Shown in pieces: positions 8,195 through 17,721 of a stretch of DNA of 39,504 nucleotides. The stretch covers positions 1 to 39,504 of the forward strand of contig CAMZLH010000050.1 in NCBI GenBank assembly GCA_947311565.1, read 5' to 3'. This stretch comes from an uncultured Nitratifractor sp. (lineage in GTDB: Bacteria > Campylobacterota > Campylobacteria > Campylobacterales > Sulfurovaceae). The position numbers were made by a program, and so were the translations under genes. Position 1 is the stretch's first letter; the number at the start of each line of letters is the position of its first letter. The notes beneath the pieces are model-generated. The model was not told the DNA's origin. It did not search any database and saw nothing but the letters and a program-made list of their open reading frames with translations.

Positions 8195-8205
8195 ACCTAG
8201 GCTCC

Positions 8206-8742
8206 TTACTTACCAGCTGCTTTACCAGCTTTTCTAATGATAACTTCATCAGTATACTTAACACCTTTACCCTTATATGGCTCTGGCGGACGGAAGCTTC
8301 TAATTACAGCTGCAACTTGACCAACTTGTTGTTTGTCTGTACCATTAATAGTTATAATATTCTTCTCAACTTTAATCTCAACACCCTCTGGAATATCAAA
8401 ATTAACTGGATGTGAAAAACCAAGTTGTAGTTCTAAAATTTTACCATTTACTGCTGCTCTATAACCAACACCATTAATCTCTAAAGATTTAGTAAAACCT
8501 TTATCTAAACCGATAAAGATATTATTTAATAGTGATCTATATAGTCCCCAGTAAGCAGATGATTGTTTAGTCTCATCTACTCTAGTAAGTTTAACTTCTT
8601 TATCTTCAATATCAATATTAACTCTATTATGAGTCTCTAATCTCTTCTCTAAGCTACCTTTTTTAGCAACTATTACAGTGCCATCTAATGCAACTTCTAC
8701 TCCAGAAGGGATTACTACAGGTTCTTTTCCAACTCTTGACAT
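8206..8742 (-). CDS. rplF: 50S ribosomal protein L6
   Basis: L6 lies near the sarcin-ricin loop and factor-binding site of the large subunit. The start [17 protein letters not shown] and the C-terminal motif [18 protein letters not shown] are diagnostic. Two homologous alpha/beta halves are apparent over 178 residues, the usual length. The upstream gene rpsH ends 12 bases before. Confidence 0.97.
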   Translation of the reverse strand: MSRVGKEPVVIPSGVEVALDGTVIVAKKGSLEKRLETHNRVNIDIEDKEVKLTRVDETKQSSAYWGLYRSLLNNIFIGLDKGFTKSLEINGVGYRAAVNGKILELQLGFSHPVNFDIPEGVEIKVEKNIITINGTDKQQVGQVAAVIRSFRPPEPYKGKGVKYTDEVIIRKAGKAAGK

Positions 8743-8754
8743 TATCTACCTCCC

Positions 8755-9153
8755 TTACCAAACACTACAGATGATTTCACCACCAACGCCAAGCTCTTTA
8801 GCTTTATCGTTTGGTAAAACACCCTTATTAGTTGATACGATTAGTGTTCCATAACCGTTTTTAAAACTCTTGATAGCTTCACTATTTTTATGAATACGAC
8901 GACCAGGTTTAGATATTCTTTTAATCTCATTAATAACTGATCTTTCATTATCATCATACTTTAAAGTAACTTTAATAGCTTTCTTGTTACTACCTAAATC
9001 CTCTACGCTATATTTTTCTAAATAACCCTTCTCTACAAGAATAGAAACAATAGCCTCAATCATTTTTGAGTGTAGAAGAGTTGTAGTGTCAAGTCTTCTC
9101 ATGCCTGCATTTCTTATTCGAGTAAGAGAGTCTGCAATGTTGTCTGTCATCAT
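8755..9153 (-). CDS. rpsH: 30S ribosomal protein S8
   Basis: S8 is a primary binder of the 16S rRNA central domain, and in E. coli it is also the repressor of the spc operon. The N terminus [18 protein letters not shown] and the C terminus [20 protein letters not shown] match the family. Two ATG codons are adjacent (MMTD). AAGGAG lies six bases before the first and nine before the second, so the first is kept, although either could be used. It has 132 residues. Confidence 0.96.
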   Translation of the reverse strand: MMTDNIADSLTRIRNAGMRRLDTTTLLHSKMIEAIVSILVEKGYLEKYSVEDLGSNKKAIKVTLKYDDNERSVINEIKRISKPGRRIHKNSEAIKSFKNGYGTLIVSTNKGVLPNDKAKELGVGGEIICSVW

Positions 9154-9167
9154 CTTTTACTCCTTAA

Positions 9168-9353
9168 TTACCAGCTTGCTTTACGCATGCCTGGGATTAG
9201 ACCTTCTGAGGCCATCTTTCTTAAACATATTCTACAAATACCAAAATCTTTATATACAGAGTGTGGTCTTCCGCAGATTGAACATCTAGTATAGCCTTGA
9301 ACAGAGAACTTAGGCTTTCTTTTTGCTTTTGCAATCATTGACTTCTTAGCCAT
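9168..9353 (-). CDS. rpsN: 30S ribosomal protein S14, zinc-binding type Z
   Basis: This is the short 61-residue form of S14. It keeps the zinc ribbon CSICGRPHS ... CRICLRKMA, four cysteines in two CxxC pairs, and ends with [11 protein letters not shown]. Type-Z S14 is common in Campylobacterota, Firmicutes and others; zinc-free paralogues replace it in some genomes under zinc starvation. Its ATG overlaps the rplE stop by one base (TAATG). Confidence 0.97.
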   Translation of the reverse strand: MAKKSMIAKAKRKPKFSVQGYTRCSICGRPHSVYKDFGICRICLRKMASEGLIPGMRKASW

Positions 9354-9898
9354 TACTTCTTTCCTTTCGCAAATGGCATACCTAACTTCTCTAAAAGTGC
9401 GTATGCTGCTTTATCATCTTCTGTGTTTGTAATAATAGAGATATTCATACCATGAGTCTTCATAATAGAGTCATAACTAACTTCTGGGAACATTAATTGC
9501 TCATCTAAACCAAAGTTATAGTTACCTCTACCATCAAAACCACGTCTTGGAACACCTCTAAAGTCTTTAACTCTTGGTAGCGCAATAGATACTAACTTAT
9601 CTAAGAAGTTATACATATTTTCGCCTCTAAGAGTAACTTTAATACCACTTGGAGCACCCTCTCTAGCTTTAAAACCTGCAACAGACTTCTTAGCAACTGT
9701 AACTACTGCTTTTTGACCAGCAATTAAAGAGATAGTATCAGCCATATTAGCGATAAGTTTATTATCTTTACCCTCTTCACCAGCACCAACACTAATTACA
9801 ATCTTCTCTAGTTTAGGTACTAACATAGCATTATCGATACTTAACTCTTCTTTTAGAGTTGGTACCAATGAGTTATATTTCTCTTTTAATCTACTCAT
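9353..9898 (-). CDS. rplE: 50S ribosomal protein L5
   Basis: L5 binds 5S rRNA and contacts P-site tRNA in the central protuberance. Landmarks are [19 protein letters not shown] at the start, [36 protein letters not shown], and [16 protein letters not shown]. It has 181 residues, the usual length. There is one base overlap with rpsN downstream and two bases between it and rplX. Confidence 0.97.
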   Translation of the reverse strand: MSRLKEKYNSLVPTLKEELSIDNAMLVPKLEKIVISVGAGEEGKDNKLIANMADTISLIAGQKAVVTVAKKSVAGFKAREGAPSGIKVTLRGENMYNFLDKLVSIALPRVKDFRGVPRRGFDGRGNYNFGLDEQLMFPEVSYDSIMKTHGMNISIITNTEDDKAAYALLEKLGMPFAKGKK

Positions 9899-9900
9899 AA

Positions 9901-10134
9901 CTACGCCTCAACTTTTTTTACATTAGAGATATGAATTGGCATCTCTTTATCATTAAAGCCACCATCTTTATTCTCTTCAGTAGGCTTAACGCTCTTTTTA
10001 ACTACTTTACAACCTGCAACGATAACAGCATCTTTTTTAGTAAGTACTTTTAAAACCTCACCAGTTTTGCCTTTATCATTACCAGCGATAATCATTACAG
10101 TATCGCCTTTTTTAATCTTAAACTTCTTAGCCAT
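9901..10134 (-). CDS. rplX: 50S ribosomal protein L24
   Basis: L24 is an assembly initiator with a KOW domain, seen here as [20 protein letters not shown] near the N terminus. I place the start at the ATG at 10134 ([11 protein letters not shown], 77 residues). It lies in a TAATG overlap with the rplN stop, and GGAGG precedes it by seven bases. A TTG six bases further upstream would add two residues but has poorer spacing. Confidence 0.95.
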   Translation of the reverse strand: MAKKFKIKKGDTVMIIAGNDKGKTGEVLKVLTKKDAVIVAGCKVVKKSVKPTEENKDGGFNDKEMPIHISNVKKVEA

Positions 10135-10502
10135 TACCAAACCTCCGGTGCAAGTGATACAATCTTCATGAAACCTGCATATCTTGTCTCTCTACTTACA
10201 GGTCCAAAGATACGAGTACCAATTGGCTCTTTTTTATCATCAATAATTACTGCTGCATTATCGTCAAATCTAATTAAAGAGCCATTCTCTCTTTGAATCT
10301 CTTTTTTAGTTCTAACTACAACTGCTTTTACAACTTTACCTTTTTTAACTTTTCCATTTGGAGTAGCTTTCTTTACAGAAGCAACAATAATATCACCAAC
10401 AGATGCATATCTTCTCTTAGAACCACCAAGAACTTTAATACACATAATCTCTTTAGCGCCACTATTATCAGCTACATTCAATCTTGTAAAACTCTGAATC
10501 AT
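10134..10502 (-). CDS. rplN: 50S ribosomal protein L14
   Basis: L14 sits at the subunit interface, where it forms intersubunit bridges. The 122-residue length and the sequence [20 protein letters not shown], with [15 protein letters not shown] and [10 protein letters not shown] near the end, are strongly conserved in the family. One-base stop-start overlaps link it to rpsQ upstream and rplX downstream. Confidence 0.97.
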   Translation of the reverse strand: MIQSFTRLNVADNSGAKEIMCIKVLGGSKRRYASVGDIIVASVKKATPNGKVKKGKVVKAVVVRTKKEIQRENGSLIRFDDNAAVIIDDKKEPIGTRIFGPVSRETRYAGFMKIVSLAPEVW

Positions 10503-10750
10503 TAGCCCTCTCCTCTTTGTGTAATCTCAATAAGACGGAAAGCTTTTCTTTTAGATAATGGACGACACTCAATAGCATCAATCAAATCACCTACATTTGC
10601 TTCATTCTTCTCATCGTGAACTAGATATTTTTTAAATCTCTTAACAGTTTTGTGATATCTTGGGTGAAGCACCTTTCTCTCAACTAAAACTGTAGCTGTT
10701 TTATCACCAGCTTTTTTTATTACTTTTCCAGATATTACTCTTTTTGGCAT
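10502..10750 (-). CDS. rpsQ: 30S ribosomal protein S17
   Basis: S17 is an OB-fold primary binder of 16S rRNA. Over 82 residues it shows [38 protein letters not shown] and the C-terminal [16 protein letters not shown], all typical. It lies ten bases after rpmC and shares one base with rplN. Confidence 0.96.
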   Translation of the reverse strand: MPKRVISGKVIKKAGDKTATVLVERKVLHPRYHKTVKRFKKYLVHDEKNEANVGDLIDAIECRPLSKRKAFRLIEITQRGEG

Positions 10751-10760
10751 CTCTTACCCT

Positions 10761-10952
10761 TTACTTAACTGAAGCAGCACTAATTGCTGTTTTAATTTTT
10801 GCAACATCTTTTTTAGCAGCTCTAAGCTCTGCTGTATTATTTAGTTGCATAGTTTTTAGTTTAACTTTTAAAGTAAAAACCTCTAATCTTTTCTCTTTAA
10901 GTAGCTCATTTAAATCTGCTACACTTTTGTCTTGAAGATCAGTATATTTCAT
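10761..10952 (-). CDS. rpmC: 50S ribosomal protein L29
   Basis: L29 is a small two-helix protein near the peptide exit tunnel, where trigger factor and SRP bind in other bacteria. The start [20 protein letters not shown] is characteristic; the total is 63 residues. Its start overlaps the end of rplP by 14 bases. Confidence 0.93.
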   Translation of the reverse strand: MKYTDLQDKSVADLNELLKEKRLEVFTLKVKLKTMQLNNTAELRAAKKDVAKIKTAISAASVK

Positions 10953-11364
10953 TGCTATCTTCCCTTGAAATAATTTTTGTCTTAAATGGCAATTTATGGC
11001 ATGCTAGCGTAAGTGCTGCTCTTGCTAAATCTTCGTTAACTCCTGCCATTTCAAAGATAATTCTACCAGGCTTAATATTCATAACCCACTTCTCAACAGC
11101 ACCTTTACCTTTACCCATTCTTGTCTCTAATGGTTTTTTAGTTAAAGGTTTATCTGGAAATACTCTAATCCAAGTTTTACCAGTTCTGTTTACTTTTCTA
11201 GTCATTGCAATACGAGCAGACTCAATTTGACGAGAATCAATTCTACCAGCTTCTGTAGCTTTAATAGCAAATTCTCCAAACTCTATCTTATTACCACGGA
11301 AAGCTTTACCACGGTTTCTACCCTTTTGTTGCTTTCTCCACTTAGTTCTCTTTGGCATCAACAT
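10939..11364 (-). CDS. rplP: 50S ribosomal protein L16
   Basis: L16 helps position A-site tRNA and complete 50S assembly. It begins [20 protein letters not shown], and GTKI-type changes aside the central [13 protein letters not shown] and [10 protein letters not shown] segments are classical. At 141 residues it is normal. The upstream ATG (MLMPKR) is kept because GGAGAG lies close before it and many family members begin this way. Its end overlaps rpmC by 14 bases. Confidence 0.96.
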   Translation of the reverse strand: MLMPKRTKWRKQQKGRNRGKAFRGNKIEFGEFAIKATEAGRIDSRQIESARIAMTRKVNRTGKTWIRVFPDKPLTKKPLETRMGKGKGAVEKWVMNIKPGRIIFEMAGVNEDLARAALTLACHKLPFKTKIISREDSNEIY

Positions 11365-11366
11365 GA

Positions 11367-12062
11367 CTACTCTCCTCTTCTTCTATTGTTTCTTCTTGAA
11401 GGACGAGAATCTTTCTTCTCTGGCTGAATACCTTTTTGAAGTACTTCACCTTTAAAGATCCAAACTTTAATACCTACATTACCATAAGTTGTTAAAGCCT
11501 CTGTAAATCCGTAATCGATTTTAGCTCTAAGTGTATGTAGAGGAACTCTTCCCTCTAGGTACCACTCAGTTCTAGCCATCTCTGCACCTGCAAGTCTACC
11601 TGAAACAGAAACTTTAATTCCTCTAGCACCTTGTTTTAAAGCTCCTTGAATAGCTTTTTTCATAGCACGACGGAAAGCAACACGACGCTCTAATTGTTGA
11701 GCAACACTCTCAGCAACTAATTGAGCATTAGCTAAAGGCTTCTTCTCTTCTTTAATATTAATAGCTACATTTTTATTGATTAGCTTTTGAAGATTAGCTT
11801 TTAACTTCTCGATATCTGCACCTTTTTTACCAATTACGATACCTGGTCTTGCAGTTACGATTGTAATTCTAATTTTCTTTATAGTTCTCTCAATAATAAT
11901 ATTACTAACACCTGCAAACATAAGCTCTTTTTTAAGAATCTTACGAATTCTATAATCCTCTTCAATAAATGAAGGAGCTCTATCTTTAGCTGGGAACCAT
12001 CTTGAATCCCAGTTTCTATTAATTCCTAGTCTAAGACCTATTGGATTAACTTTTTGACCCAT
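11367..12062 (-). CDS. rpsC: 30S ribosomal protein S3
   Basis: S3 lines the mRNA entry channel. The N terminus [20 protein letters not shown], the KH domain with [14 protein letters not shown], and the C-terminal domain with [20 protein letters not shown] are all present. The tail is very basic ([12 protein letters not shown]). The total is 231 residues. It follows rplV with a two-base gap. Confidence 0.97.
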   Translation of the reverse strand: MGQKVNPIGLRLGINRNWDSRWFPAKDRAPSFIEEDYRIRKILKKELMFAGVSNIIIERTIKKIRITIVTARPGIVIGKKGADIEKLKANLQKLINKNVAINIKEEKKPLANAQLVAESVAQQLERRVAFRRAMKKAIQGALKQGARGIKVSVSGRLAGAEMARTEWYLEGRVPLHTLRAKIDYGFTEALTTYGNVGIKVWIFKGEVLQKGIQPEKKDSRPSRRNNRRRGE

Positions 12063-12064
12063 AT

Positions 12065-12406
12065 TTATGCATCCTTTCCATCATTTTTGCTAGCAGGAGC
12101 TACCTCTACTAGAATATGAGAAGTAGGTTTTAAAATTCTCGTTGCCGTACCTCTAGCTCTTGGTCTCCAACGCTTCATATAAGAAGCTCTATCAACTCTA
12201 CAAGAAGTTACTACTACCTCTTCTGGTTCAAAACCACCATTAGCAACAGCAGATGCAATTACACCTGAAATTACACTAGCAGCTTTATTTGGCATAAACT
12301 CTAATGCCGCAATTGCATGCTCAGCATTCATACCTTGAACCTCTCTAGCTACTAATCTAGCTTTAGTAGGTGAAACTCTTACAAATTTTAATAATGCTCT
12401 ACTCAT
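12065..12406 (-). CDS. rplV: 50S ribosomal protein L22
   Basis: L22 lines the peptide exit tunnel with a long beta hairpin. Markers are [18 protein letters not shown] near the start, and the hairpin region with [20 protein letters not shown], where macrolide-resistance changes occur in other bacteria. It has 113 residues, with one base between it and rpsS. Confidence 0.96.
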   Translation of the reverse strand: MSRALLKFVRVSPTKARLVAREVQGMNAEHAIAALEFMPNKAASVISGVIASAVANGGFEPEEVVVTSCRVDRASYMKRWRPRARGTATRILKPTSHILVEVAPASKNDGKDA

Positions 12407-12407
12407 C

Positions 12408-12686
12408 TTATCCTACCTTCTTCTGAACAGAACCTTTATGGCCCTTAAATGTTCTAGTTGGTGCAAATTCACCTAGTTTATAACCAATATGCCCCTCTGT
12501 AACAAATACAGGAACAAATTGTCTACCATTGTGAACATTAATTGTTAAGCCAATCATCTCAGGGAAAATCACCGATCTTCTTGACCAAGTTTTGATAGGC
12601 TTATGTGAGCCCTCTTCTTTTGCTTTTAAAACCTTTTTCATTAGATGATCATCTATGAATGGGCCTTTTTTTAACGATCTTGCCAT
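12408..12686 (-). CDS. rpsS: 30S ribosomal protein S19
   Basis: S19 is in the 30S head, next to S13. [19 protein letters not shown] at the start and [17 protein letters not shown] at the end are near-invariant in the family. It has 92 residues, the usual length. It sits between rplB and rplV. Confidence 0.97.
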   Translation of the reverse strand: MARSLKKGPFIDDHLMKKVLKAKEEGSHKPIKTWSRRSVIFPEMIGLTINVHNGRQFVPVFVTEGHIGYKLGEFAPTRTFKGHKGSVQKKVG

Positions 12687-12696
12687 CTTCTACCCC

Positions 12697-13527
12697 TTAC
12701 TTTTTCTTACGTCTTGAGATAATTAACTTATCACTAGCTTTTTTCTTTCTAGTCTTGAAGCCTTTTGTTGGCATACCCCAAGGAGAAACTGGATGACGAC
12801 CAGAGTTAGTTTTACCTTCACCACCACCATGTGGGTGATCGATTGGGTTCATTGCACTACCTCTAGTTTGTGGTCTAATACCTCTGTGTCTATTTCTACC
12901 AGCTTTACCAATAACCATGTTAGCGAAATCTTCGTTACCAATAGTTCCTATTGTTGCCATGCACTCACCTAAAATATATCTCATCTCACCAGAAGGTAAT
13001 CTTAATGATACATACTTTCCATCTCTACCCATGATTTGAGCGTAACTACCAGCACTTCTTGCTAGTTTACCACCCTGACCTGGATTCATCTCGATATTAT
13101 GTACAAGTGTACCAATTGGTATATTCTTTAATTTCATTGCATTACCAGCTTTAATATCTAAGCCTGCTTCAGCAGATAAAATTGTATCACCAACTTTAAG
13201 ACCTTTTGGTTGAAGTACATATCTCTTTTCACCATCTACATAGTTAATTAGACAAATTCTACAGTTTCTATATGGGTCATACTCTACTGTTGCTACTTTA
13301 CCTTCAATACCAAATTTATTTCTTTTAAAATCGATAATTCTATAAAGTTTTTTAGCACCAGCCTCTTTATGACGAGATGTGATTCTACCATAGCTATTTC
13401 TACCAGCATGTGCAGGAAGTTTCTTAAGAAGACCTCTTACAGTAGGCTTAGATGTAATGTCGCTATTATCAATTGTAGTTAAAAATCTACGTGACGGTGT
13501 ATATGGTTTATATGTTTTAATTGCCAT
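12697..13527 (-). CDS. rplB: 50S ribosomal protein L2
   Basis: L2 is a core large-subunit protein needed for peptidyl transferase assembly. It starts [15 protein letters not shown], has the OB-like and SH3-like domains, and ends with the highly conserved [14 protein letters not shown] region, whose His residues lie close to the catalytic centre, then [13 protein letters not shown]. It has 276 residues, a normal length. Confidence 0.97.
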   Translation of the reverse strand: MAIKTYKPYTPSRRFLTTIDNSDITSKPTVRGLLKKLPAHAGRNSYGRITSRHKEAGAKKLYRIIDFKRNKFGIEGKVATVEYDPYRNCRICLINYVDGEKRYVLQPKGLKVGDTILSAEAGLDIKAGNAMKLKNIPIGTLVHNIEMNPGQGGKLARSAGSYAQIMGRDGKYVSLRLPSGEMRYILGECMATIGTIGNEDFANMVIGKAGRNRHRGIRPQTRGSAMNPIDHPHGGGEGKTNSGRHPVSPWGMPTKGFKTRKKKASDKLIISRRKKK

Positions 13528-13536
13528 CTTCTATCC

Positions 13537-13818
13537 TTATACGCTTAGGCTTTCGATTTTAGCATCTTCTGGTAGCTTAACATAGAACTTTTTGCTATCA
13601 GCACGCTTACCCTCGATACCCTTAAATCTTTTAACTTTTCCGTTTACTCTCATAGAGTTAACTCTAAGTGGTTTAATACCAAAATACTCTCTAAATATCT
13701 CTTTTAGTGAGTTTTTAGTAACTCTTGTACTTGTCTGAACAACAATTACACCATCCTCTTGAAGGTTAAGACTCTTCTCTGTGTAAATAATTGCTTTAAT
13801 ATCTGTAATATTTGCCAT
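13537..13818 (-). CDS. rplW: 50S ribosomal protein L23
   Basis: L23 is at the tunnel exit and is the docking site for trigger factor and SRP. The 93-residue sequence includes [20 protein letters not shown] and [17 protein letters not shown]-like residues (here [12 protein letters not shown]). It is more divergent than its neighbours, but size and position between rplD and rplB make the call safe. Confidence 0.94.
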   Translation of the reverse strand: MANITDIKAIIYTEKSLNLQEDGVIVVQTSTRVTKNSLKEIFREYFGIKPLRVNSMRVNGKVKRFKGIEGKRADSKKFYVKLPEDAKIESLSV

Positions 13819-13819
13819 C

Positions 13820-14410
13820 TTAACTCTCTTTTATTAGATTTTCCCAAACAGATTTTTCAATAACAATTGCATGGTATGCAGCTGCTAAATATCCGTTTAG
13901 CTCATTTGGCTCTATCAGGTAGCACTTCTCTAAGTTTCTAAATGCCATAAATGTTTTATCATCGATTAACTCTTTTACAAAAAGAACATCTCTTTGTTCA
14001 AAGCTTTTAAATAGAGTGTTTGCATCTTTAGTTTTACCAGATGTAACCTCTATTGAATCAACAACAAAAACTTTATCATTAGCTACTTTCTCTGCAATTG
14101 CATGCATAAGAGCTAATCTTTTTTGCTTTTTATTAACTTTTTGAGTATAGTTTTTTGCATTTGTTGGACCAAATACAACACCACCACCTCTAAACTGAGG
14201 AGCTCTAATAGAACCTTGTCTAGCACGACCTCCACCTTTTTGAGCAAATGGTTTTTTACCACCACCACTTACTGCACTTCTATTTTTTGTATGTGCATTA
14301 CTAGCTCTTAAGTTAGCTGCATATGCTTTACAATATAGATATAGGTTATGAGGATGAACCTCTAAAAAACTTTGTGGTAAATCTGCTGTTTTTACTACTG
14401 TATTACTCAT
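13820..14410 (-). CDS. rplD: 50S ribosomal protein L4
   Basis: L4 lines the exit tunnel. In E. coli it also represses the S10 operon by binding the leader. The extended loop is recognisable as [20 protein letters not shown] and [19 protein letters not shown]. It has 196 residues. The ATG overlaps the rplC stop by four bases (ATGA). Whether it controls the leader at 15313-15448 here is untested. Confidence 0.96.
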   Translation of the reverse strand: MSNTVVKTADLPQSFLEVHPHNLYLYCKAYAANLRASNAHTKNRSAVSGGGKKPFAQKGGGRARQGSIRAPQFRGGGVVFGPTNAKNYTQKVNKKQKRLALMHAIAEKVANDKVFVVDSIEVTSGKTKDANTLFKSFEQRDVLFVKELIDDKTFMAFRNLEKCYLIEPNELNGYLAAAYHAIVIEKSVWENLIKES

Positions 14411-14988
14411 TTAACTATCCTTACCATTCCTCTTGCTCCCTTGTGCCCTGGTACTGCACCTTTTAGGATTAAGATTCCATTCTCTTCATCAAAACTTATT
14501 ACTTCGTTTTTAACAGTAATTTTTGTATTACCATATTGACCTGGCATTTTTTGTCCTGGTTGAACACGACCTGGCCACTCACACATACCAATTGATCCGA
14601 TTCTTCTACCAAATCTATGACCGTGCGATGCTGGACCACCAGCAAAATTGTGACGCTTCATACCACCACTAAAACCTCTACCTTTAGAGTTAAAAGATGA
14701 TTTAATAACTTTTGCCTCTGCAAGTGGAGCTATGCTTAAATCACCAGTTTCGGTACCTTCTGCTACTTCAATTGTTTTAAAACGATTAAACTCTTTGCTT
14801 ACATCAAACTTTTTTTGTTGACCCTCGATAGCTTTGTTTATCTTTTTACCGCTATGATAAGCAACTAAAGCTTTTCCATCTTCTCTTACTTCACATACTT
14901 TAGACTCAACTACTTTAAGTAGAGTAACAGGAGTACTTGGTACACCAACAGTTCTGCTCATACCAATTTTTTCTACAATAAATTCCAT
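14407..14988 (-). CDS. rplC: 50S ribosomal protein L3
   Basis: L3 is one of the first proteins to assemble on 23S rRNA and reaches towards the peptidyl transferase centre. The region [20 protein letters not shown] followed by [11 protein letters not shown] and [15 protein letters not shown] is diagnostic. It has 193 residues. AAGGAG lies before the ATG with good spacing, 12 bases after rpsJ. Confidence 0.96.
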   Translation of the reverse strand: MEFIVEKIGMSRTVGVPSTPVTLLKVVESKVCEVREDGKALVAYHSGKKINKAIEGQQKKFDVSKEFNRFKTIEVAEGTETGDLSIAPLAEAKVIKSSFNSKGRGFSGGMKRHNFAGGPASHGHRFGRRIGSIGMCEWPGRVQPGQKMPGQYGNTKITVKNEVISFDEENGILILKGAVPGHKGARGMVRIVK

Positions 14989-15000
14989 ATCTTCTCCTTA

Positions 15001-15312
15001 CTACTTATCCATTTGGCGGATTTCAACTTCCACCTCTGGCGCCAAATCTAATTTCATTAATGAATCGATTGTATCAGTCGAAGCTGCTACAATATCTATC
15101 ACTCTTGAGTGTATACGAATTTCGAATTGCTCTCTACTATCTTTGTTCACATGTGGCGAACGAAGAACAGTATATCGTTTAATCTTTGTTGGTAAAGGTA
15201 TTGGTCCTCTTAACTCTGAACCCGTTCTCTTTACAGCATCTACAATTGATTGTACTGATCTATCTAAAACTCTATGATCATAAGCTTTAAGCTTTAATCT
15301 GATTCTTTCCAT
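15001..15312 (-). CDS. rpsJ: 30S ribosomal protein S10
   Basis: S10 is a small-subunit head protein and, as NusE, part of antitermination complexes. The 103 residues show [40 protein letters not shown] and [11 protein letters not shown]. It is the first gene of the operon; AAGGA lies nine bases before the ATG. A leader of roughly 135 bases separates it from the promoter. Confidence 0.97.
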   Translation of the reverse strand: MERIRLKLKAYDHRVLDRSVQSIVDAVKRTGSELRGPIPLPTKIKRYTVLRSPHVNKDSREQFEIRIHSRVIDIVAASTDTIDSLMKLDLAPEVEVEIRQMDK

Positions 15313-15448
15313 AAAATCTTTTCCTTATAAAGAACTCGTTGCTCTTAACAACATAAATTTTGTTTTTATAGTGCCGCAACACTCGATACACAGGGCATCT
15401 GCATAGAACCATCTTAATAAATGATAACTCTGTGCAAATGCCTATTGC
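15313..15448 (-). promoter_or_regulatory. Leader of the S10 operon with two competing stems
   Basis: On the minus strand GGCATTTGCA (15442-15433) can pair with TGCAGATGCC (15403-15394) over ten bases with one G-U. An alternative stem pairs TGCACAG with CTGTGTA just downstream; it shares the TGCA, so the two stems exclude each other. Near the gene a smaller GTTG/CAAC hairpin precedes the ribosome-binding site. S10 operons of gamma-proteobacteria have an L4-responsive leader. Nothing here resembles that structure in sequence, so regulation is inferred only from length and pairing. Confidence 0.4.
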
Positions 15449-15455
15449 GACGGAA

Positions 15456-15461
15456 ATTATA
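15456..15461 (-). promoter_or_regulatory. -10 box of the S10 ribosomal operon
   Basis: TATAAT on the minus strand (context CAGTATAATTTCC) lies about 145 bases upstream of rpsJ. It is preceded by T-rich stretches with no clear -35 box, the typical sigma70 pattern of this phylum. Transcription would start near 15448. A weaker TATAAA nearer the gene (around 15365-15370) might be a second start. Confidence 0.65.
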
Positions 15462-15505
15462 CTGAAATAATTTTCTATTTAGGTTAAATATAACATATTT
15501 TAGTG

Positions 15506-15540
15506 TAATATATTTAAAAAGTTTCCTTATAAAAAGGAAA
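15506..15540 (+). promoter_or_regulatory. Possible promoter and hairpin ahead of the AAA ATPase gene
   Basis: A -10-like TAATAT (15506-15511) is followed by a short perfect hairpin (tttcctt / aaggaaa, loop 15529-15533). The hairpin ends just before AAAGG at 15541-15545, which serves the ATG at 15552 with six-base spacing. The hairpin could shelter or expose this binding site or mark the transcript start; nothing shows which. Confidence 0.3.
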
Positions 15541-15551
15541 AAAGGTGCCTA

Positions 15552-16619
15552 ATGTCAATTTTAGATATTTTTTTTATTAATAGACCAAAAAACTCTATAT
15601 TTTATAATCGAAAACTTGAACTACCTAGTAGTGGCTCCTTTAATCTATATGGAGCTAGAGGTGTTGGCAAGAGTGCTTTAATTGTTGATTGGTTAAAAGA
15701 GTTAGATAAAAATAGTTATCTATATATTGATGCTGAGGATCCAAAATTTATCTTAGATGATATTGATATTATTGAGCTAAATAGTTTTATTAAAGAGGAG
15801 TCCATTAAAACATTAATTATTGACCACTACTTTGATGGTTTTTTAGAGGATGTACCTACTGTTGATAGATATATTATTGTATCAAGATATAGAATCGATA
15901 TAGTCAATAGACACTATAAGCTACTCCCCTTAGATTTTGAAGAGTTTTTTAGTTTCTCTAAATTTAACTCTATAGAGACAGCTTTTAGTAAATTTACAAA
16001 ACATGGAACTCTGCCATCAATAGTTGTTTCAGGTATTAACTCTTTTGCTTCTAGAGAGTATTTTTTTGAAAAGTTTGAACCCCAAATAGGAAAAGTAGTT
16101 TTAATACTATCTATGTATCAATGTCAAATTGCTACTAATAACCAGATATATAAGAGAGCTAAAGATTATTTTAGAATATCTAAAGATCAAATATATAATA
16201 CAATAAAAGAGTTGATTGATGAGGAGGTAGTATATACTATAGAGAATTATGAAAAGGGTTTTGGTAAGAAAATTATTCTTTATGATTTTGCAATAGCAAA
16301 ATATCTAAATGGTTCACTTAATTATCAGTTAATATTTGACTCTATTATTGCTGTTGCATTATTAAAACACAATATCAAGATAAAAGCTATTAGCAAACCA
16401 TATGGTTATGTTACAGATAAGAGCGAACTAATATTAGTATCACCACTAGAAGAGGAGGAGGAGTTGTGGACTAAAATACAGAAAAACTTTAGTATTTATA
16501 GTAAATTAAGACCAATAAAAGTCACTATAATTACCAACTCAAGTAGCTACTCATTTAATATTAACAAAATAGAGTTTACTGCCCTGCCTTTTTATGAGTG
16601 GGTTACTGGATTAAATTAA
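15552..16619 (+). CDS. AAA-type ATP-binding protein of unknown role (AAA_14/DUF4143-like)
   Basis: The 355-residue protein has a P-loop GARGVGKS (residues 34-41) and a Walker-B-like LIIDHYFD (about 88-95), followed by a sensor-like YIIVSRYR strand and LLPLDFEEFFSF. That last stretch resembles the L-xPL-xF-EF pattern of archaeal/bacterial AAA_14 ATPases that carry a C-terminal DUF4143 nuclease-like domain. Residues 170-240 look like a winged helix (YKRAKDYFRISKDQIYNTIK). The C-terminal part is alpha/beta and unassigned. Function is unknown; such ATPases have no established reaction. It is divergent from the S10 operon and its tail overlaps that of the next gene by 17 bases in convergent orientation. 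Confidence 0.8.
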   Translation: MSILDIFFINRPKNSIFYNRKLELPSSGSFNLYGARGVGKSALIVDWLKELDKNSYLYIDAEDPKFILDDIDIIELNSFIKEESIKTLIIDHYFDGFLEDVPTVDRYIIVSRYRIDIVNRHYKLLPLDFEEFFSFSKFNSIETAFSKFTKHGTLPSIVVSGINSFASREYFFEKFEPQIGKVVLILSMYQCQIATNNQIYKRAKDYFRISKDQIYNTIKELIDEEVVYTIENYEKGFGKKIILYDFAIAKYLNGSLNYQLIFDSIIAVALLKHNIKIKAISKPYGYVTDKSELILVSPLEEEEELWTKIQKNFSIYSKLRPIKVTIITNSSSYSFNINKIEFTALPFYEWVTGLN

Positions 16620-17304
16620 ATATTAAATAGAGTATTGGTTGGTGTATTAAATATATTATTAAAGAGTTAGTACCTAAAATTTTTAAGTATCTATTAATTA
16701 TTGAATTATTAGTAAGCAACTCTCTATTAAAGAGATAGTTTTCTAATTTTAAATTTACTACAAATACTCCAATTAAAACTGTACTAAACCAAGGTATAAT
16801 AGATACTAAATCTACAGTATGATATTTTGGTAGATTCAAAATTGGTGCAATAGTATTAAAGAGTGCATGCATATTAAAAGTGAAAAAATAGTAAGAGATA
16901 AAGATTACAACTGCCAATATTAGTGGTGCATACCCTCTATTAATAAAAGGTAGTGATAAAATAGTAAAGGTAAATATTGCGTGTATAATACCAAAATAGA
17001 CCCACGCTGTTGGAAAAATTATATAAGTAGCCAGAGATACAAAAATAGAAGATAGAAGCAGTAATATTAAGCGTTTTATTAACTTTCTCCAATTAATTCC
17101 ACCTCTATAGGCTAATGCTAAACTTACCCCAACTATAAATAGAAAAATAGATACTATAACAATTCTAAAAGATACCCAAAAAATATCTCTAGTTATCTCT
17201 ATATTTATATATCCAAAGTGCCTTAAGTCGTAAGATATATGAAAAGTTATCATTAAAACAATGGCAACTCCTCTAAGTGTATCTAATCCAGATAACCTAT
17301 TCAT
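16603..17304 (-). CDS. DUF1624 / HGSNAT-like membrane acetyltransferase
   Basis: This is an integral membrane protein of 233 residues with about seven hydrophobic segments. Its N terminus RLSGLDTLRGVAIVLMITFH matches the DUF1624 family (heparan-alpha-glucosaminide N-acetyltransferase catalytic domain), where the Arg-Gly and first-helix His (here His22) are conserved. The family is thought to move acetyl or acyl groups across the membrane onto sugars; the substrate here is unknown. It overlaps the YbgC gene by eight bases and follows it, so the two are probably co-transcribed. Its 3' end overlaps the convergent ATPase gene. Confidence 0.75.
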   Translation of the reverse strand: MNRLSGLDTLRGVAIVLMITFHISYDLRHFGYINIEITRDIFWVSFRIVIVSIFLFIVGVSLALAYRGGINWRKLIKRLILLLLSSIFVSLATYIIFPTAWVYFGIIHAIFTFTILSLPFINRGYAPLILAVVIFISYYFFTFNMHALFNTIAPILNLPKYHTVDLVSIIPWFSTVLIGVFVVNLKLENYLFNRELLTNNSIINRYLKILGTNSLIIYLIHQPILYLIFNLIQ

Positions 17305-17668
17305 AAAATAGCTCTAAAAATCTCTCATCTAGTTTAGCAGGTTTACTATTTTTAAGATATACTAAAGTTATTTCCATAGAAAATATCTTACTATTCTCTT
17401 TATATATAGTCTGTTCTAAAACAAAGCTCACTCTACTCTTAGAGACTATTTTACTCTTTATCTCTAAAATATCTCCAAGAGTTGCCATATTTATATATTG
17501 ACAACTTAAATCTTTAACAATATAGCCACTATTACTCTCTTTATCAAAGGGTGTCAAGCCATTGCTAAATAGCACTTCACTTCTCGCCCTTTCACAAAAA
17601 TTTATATATTTAGAGTGATAAACTATACCACCAATATCTGTATCTTCAAAATAGACTCTAATCTTCAT
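17297..17668 (-). CDS. ybgC: YbgC/FadM-family acyl-CoA thioesterase
   Basis: This is a 123-residue hotdog-fold thioesterase. The active-site motif is FEDTDIGGIVYHSKYINFCE, with catalytic Asp11 and His18 close by, and ERARSE follows. YbgC enzymes hydrolyse short-chain acyl-CoA or acyl-ACP and in many proteobacteria lie beside tol-pal genes. Here the partner is a membrane acyltransferase instead, and no tol gene is seen. A TATAAT box lies at 17722-17727 on this strand, giving a leader of about 45 bases. Confidence 0.88.
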   Translation of the reverse strand: MKIRVYFEDTDIGGIVYHSKYINFCERARSEVLFSNGLTPFDKESNSGYIVKDLSCQYINMATLGDILEIKSKIVSKSRVSFVLEQTIYKENSKIFSMEITLVYLKNSKPAKLDERFLELFYE

Positions 17669-17721
17669 TATTTACCTACACCTACTAAAAATTTTATTAT
17701 CTCAAGTTTTAAGATATTACA

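Noticed and set aside
10135-10140. Upstream TTG as the start of rplX
   Set aside because: The ATG at 10134 has better spacing from GGAGG and the common TAATG overlap.
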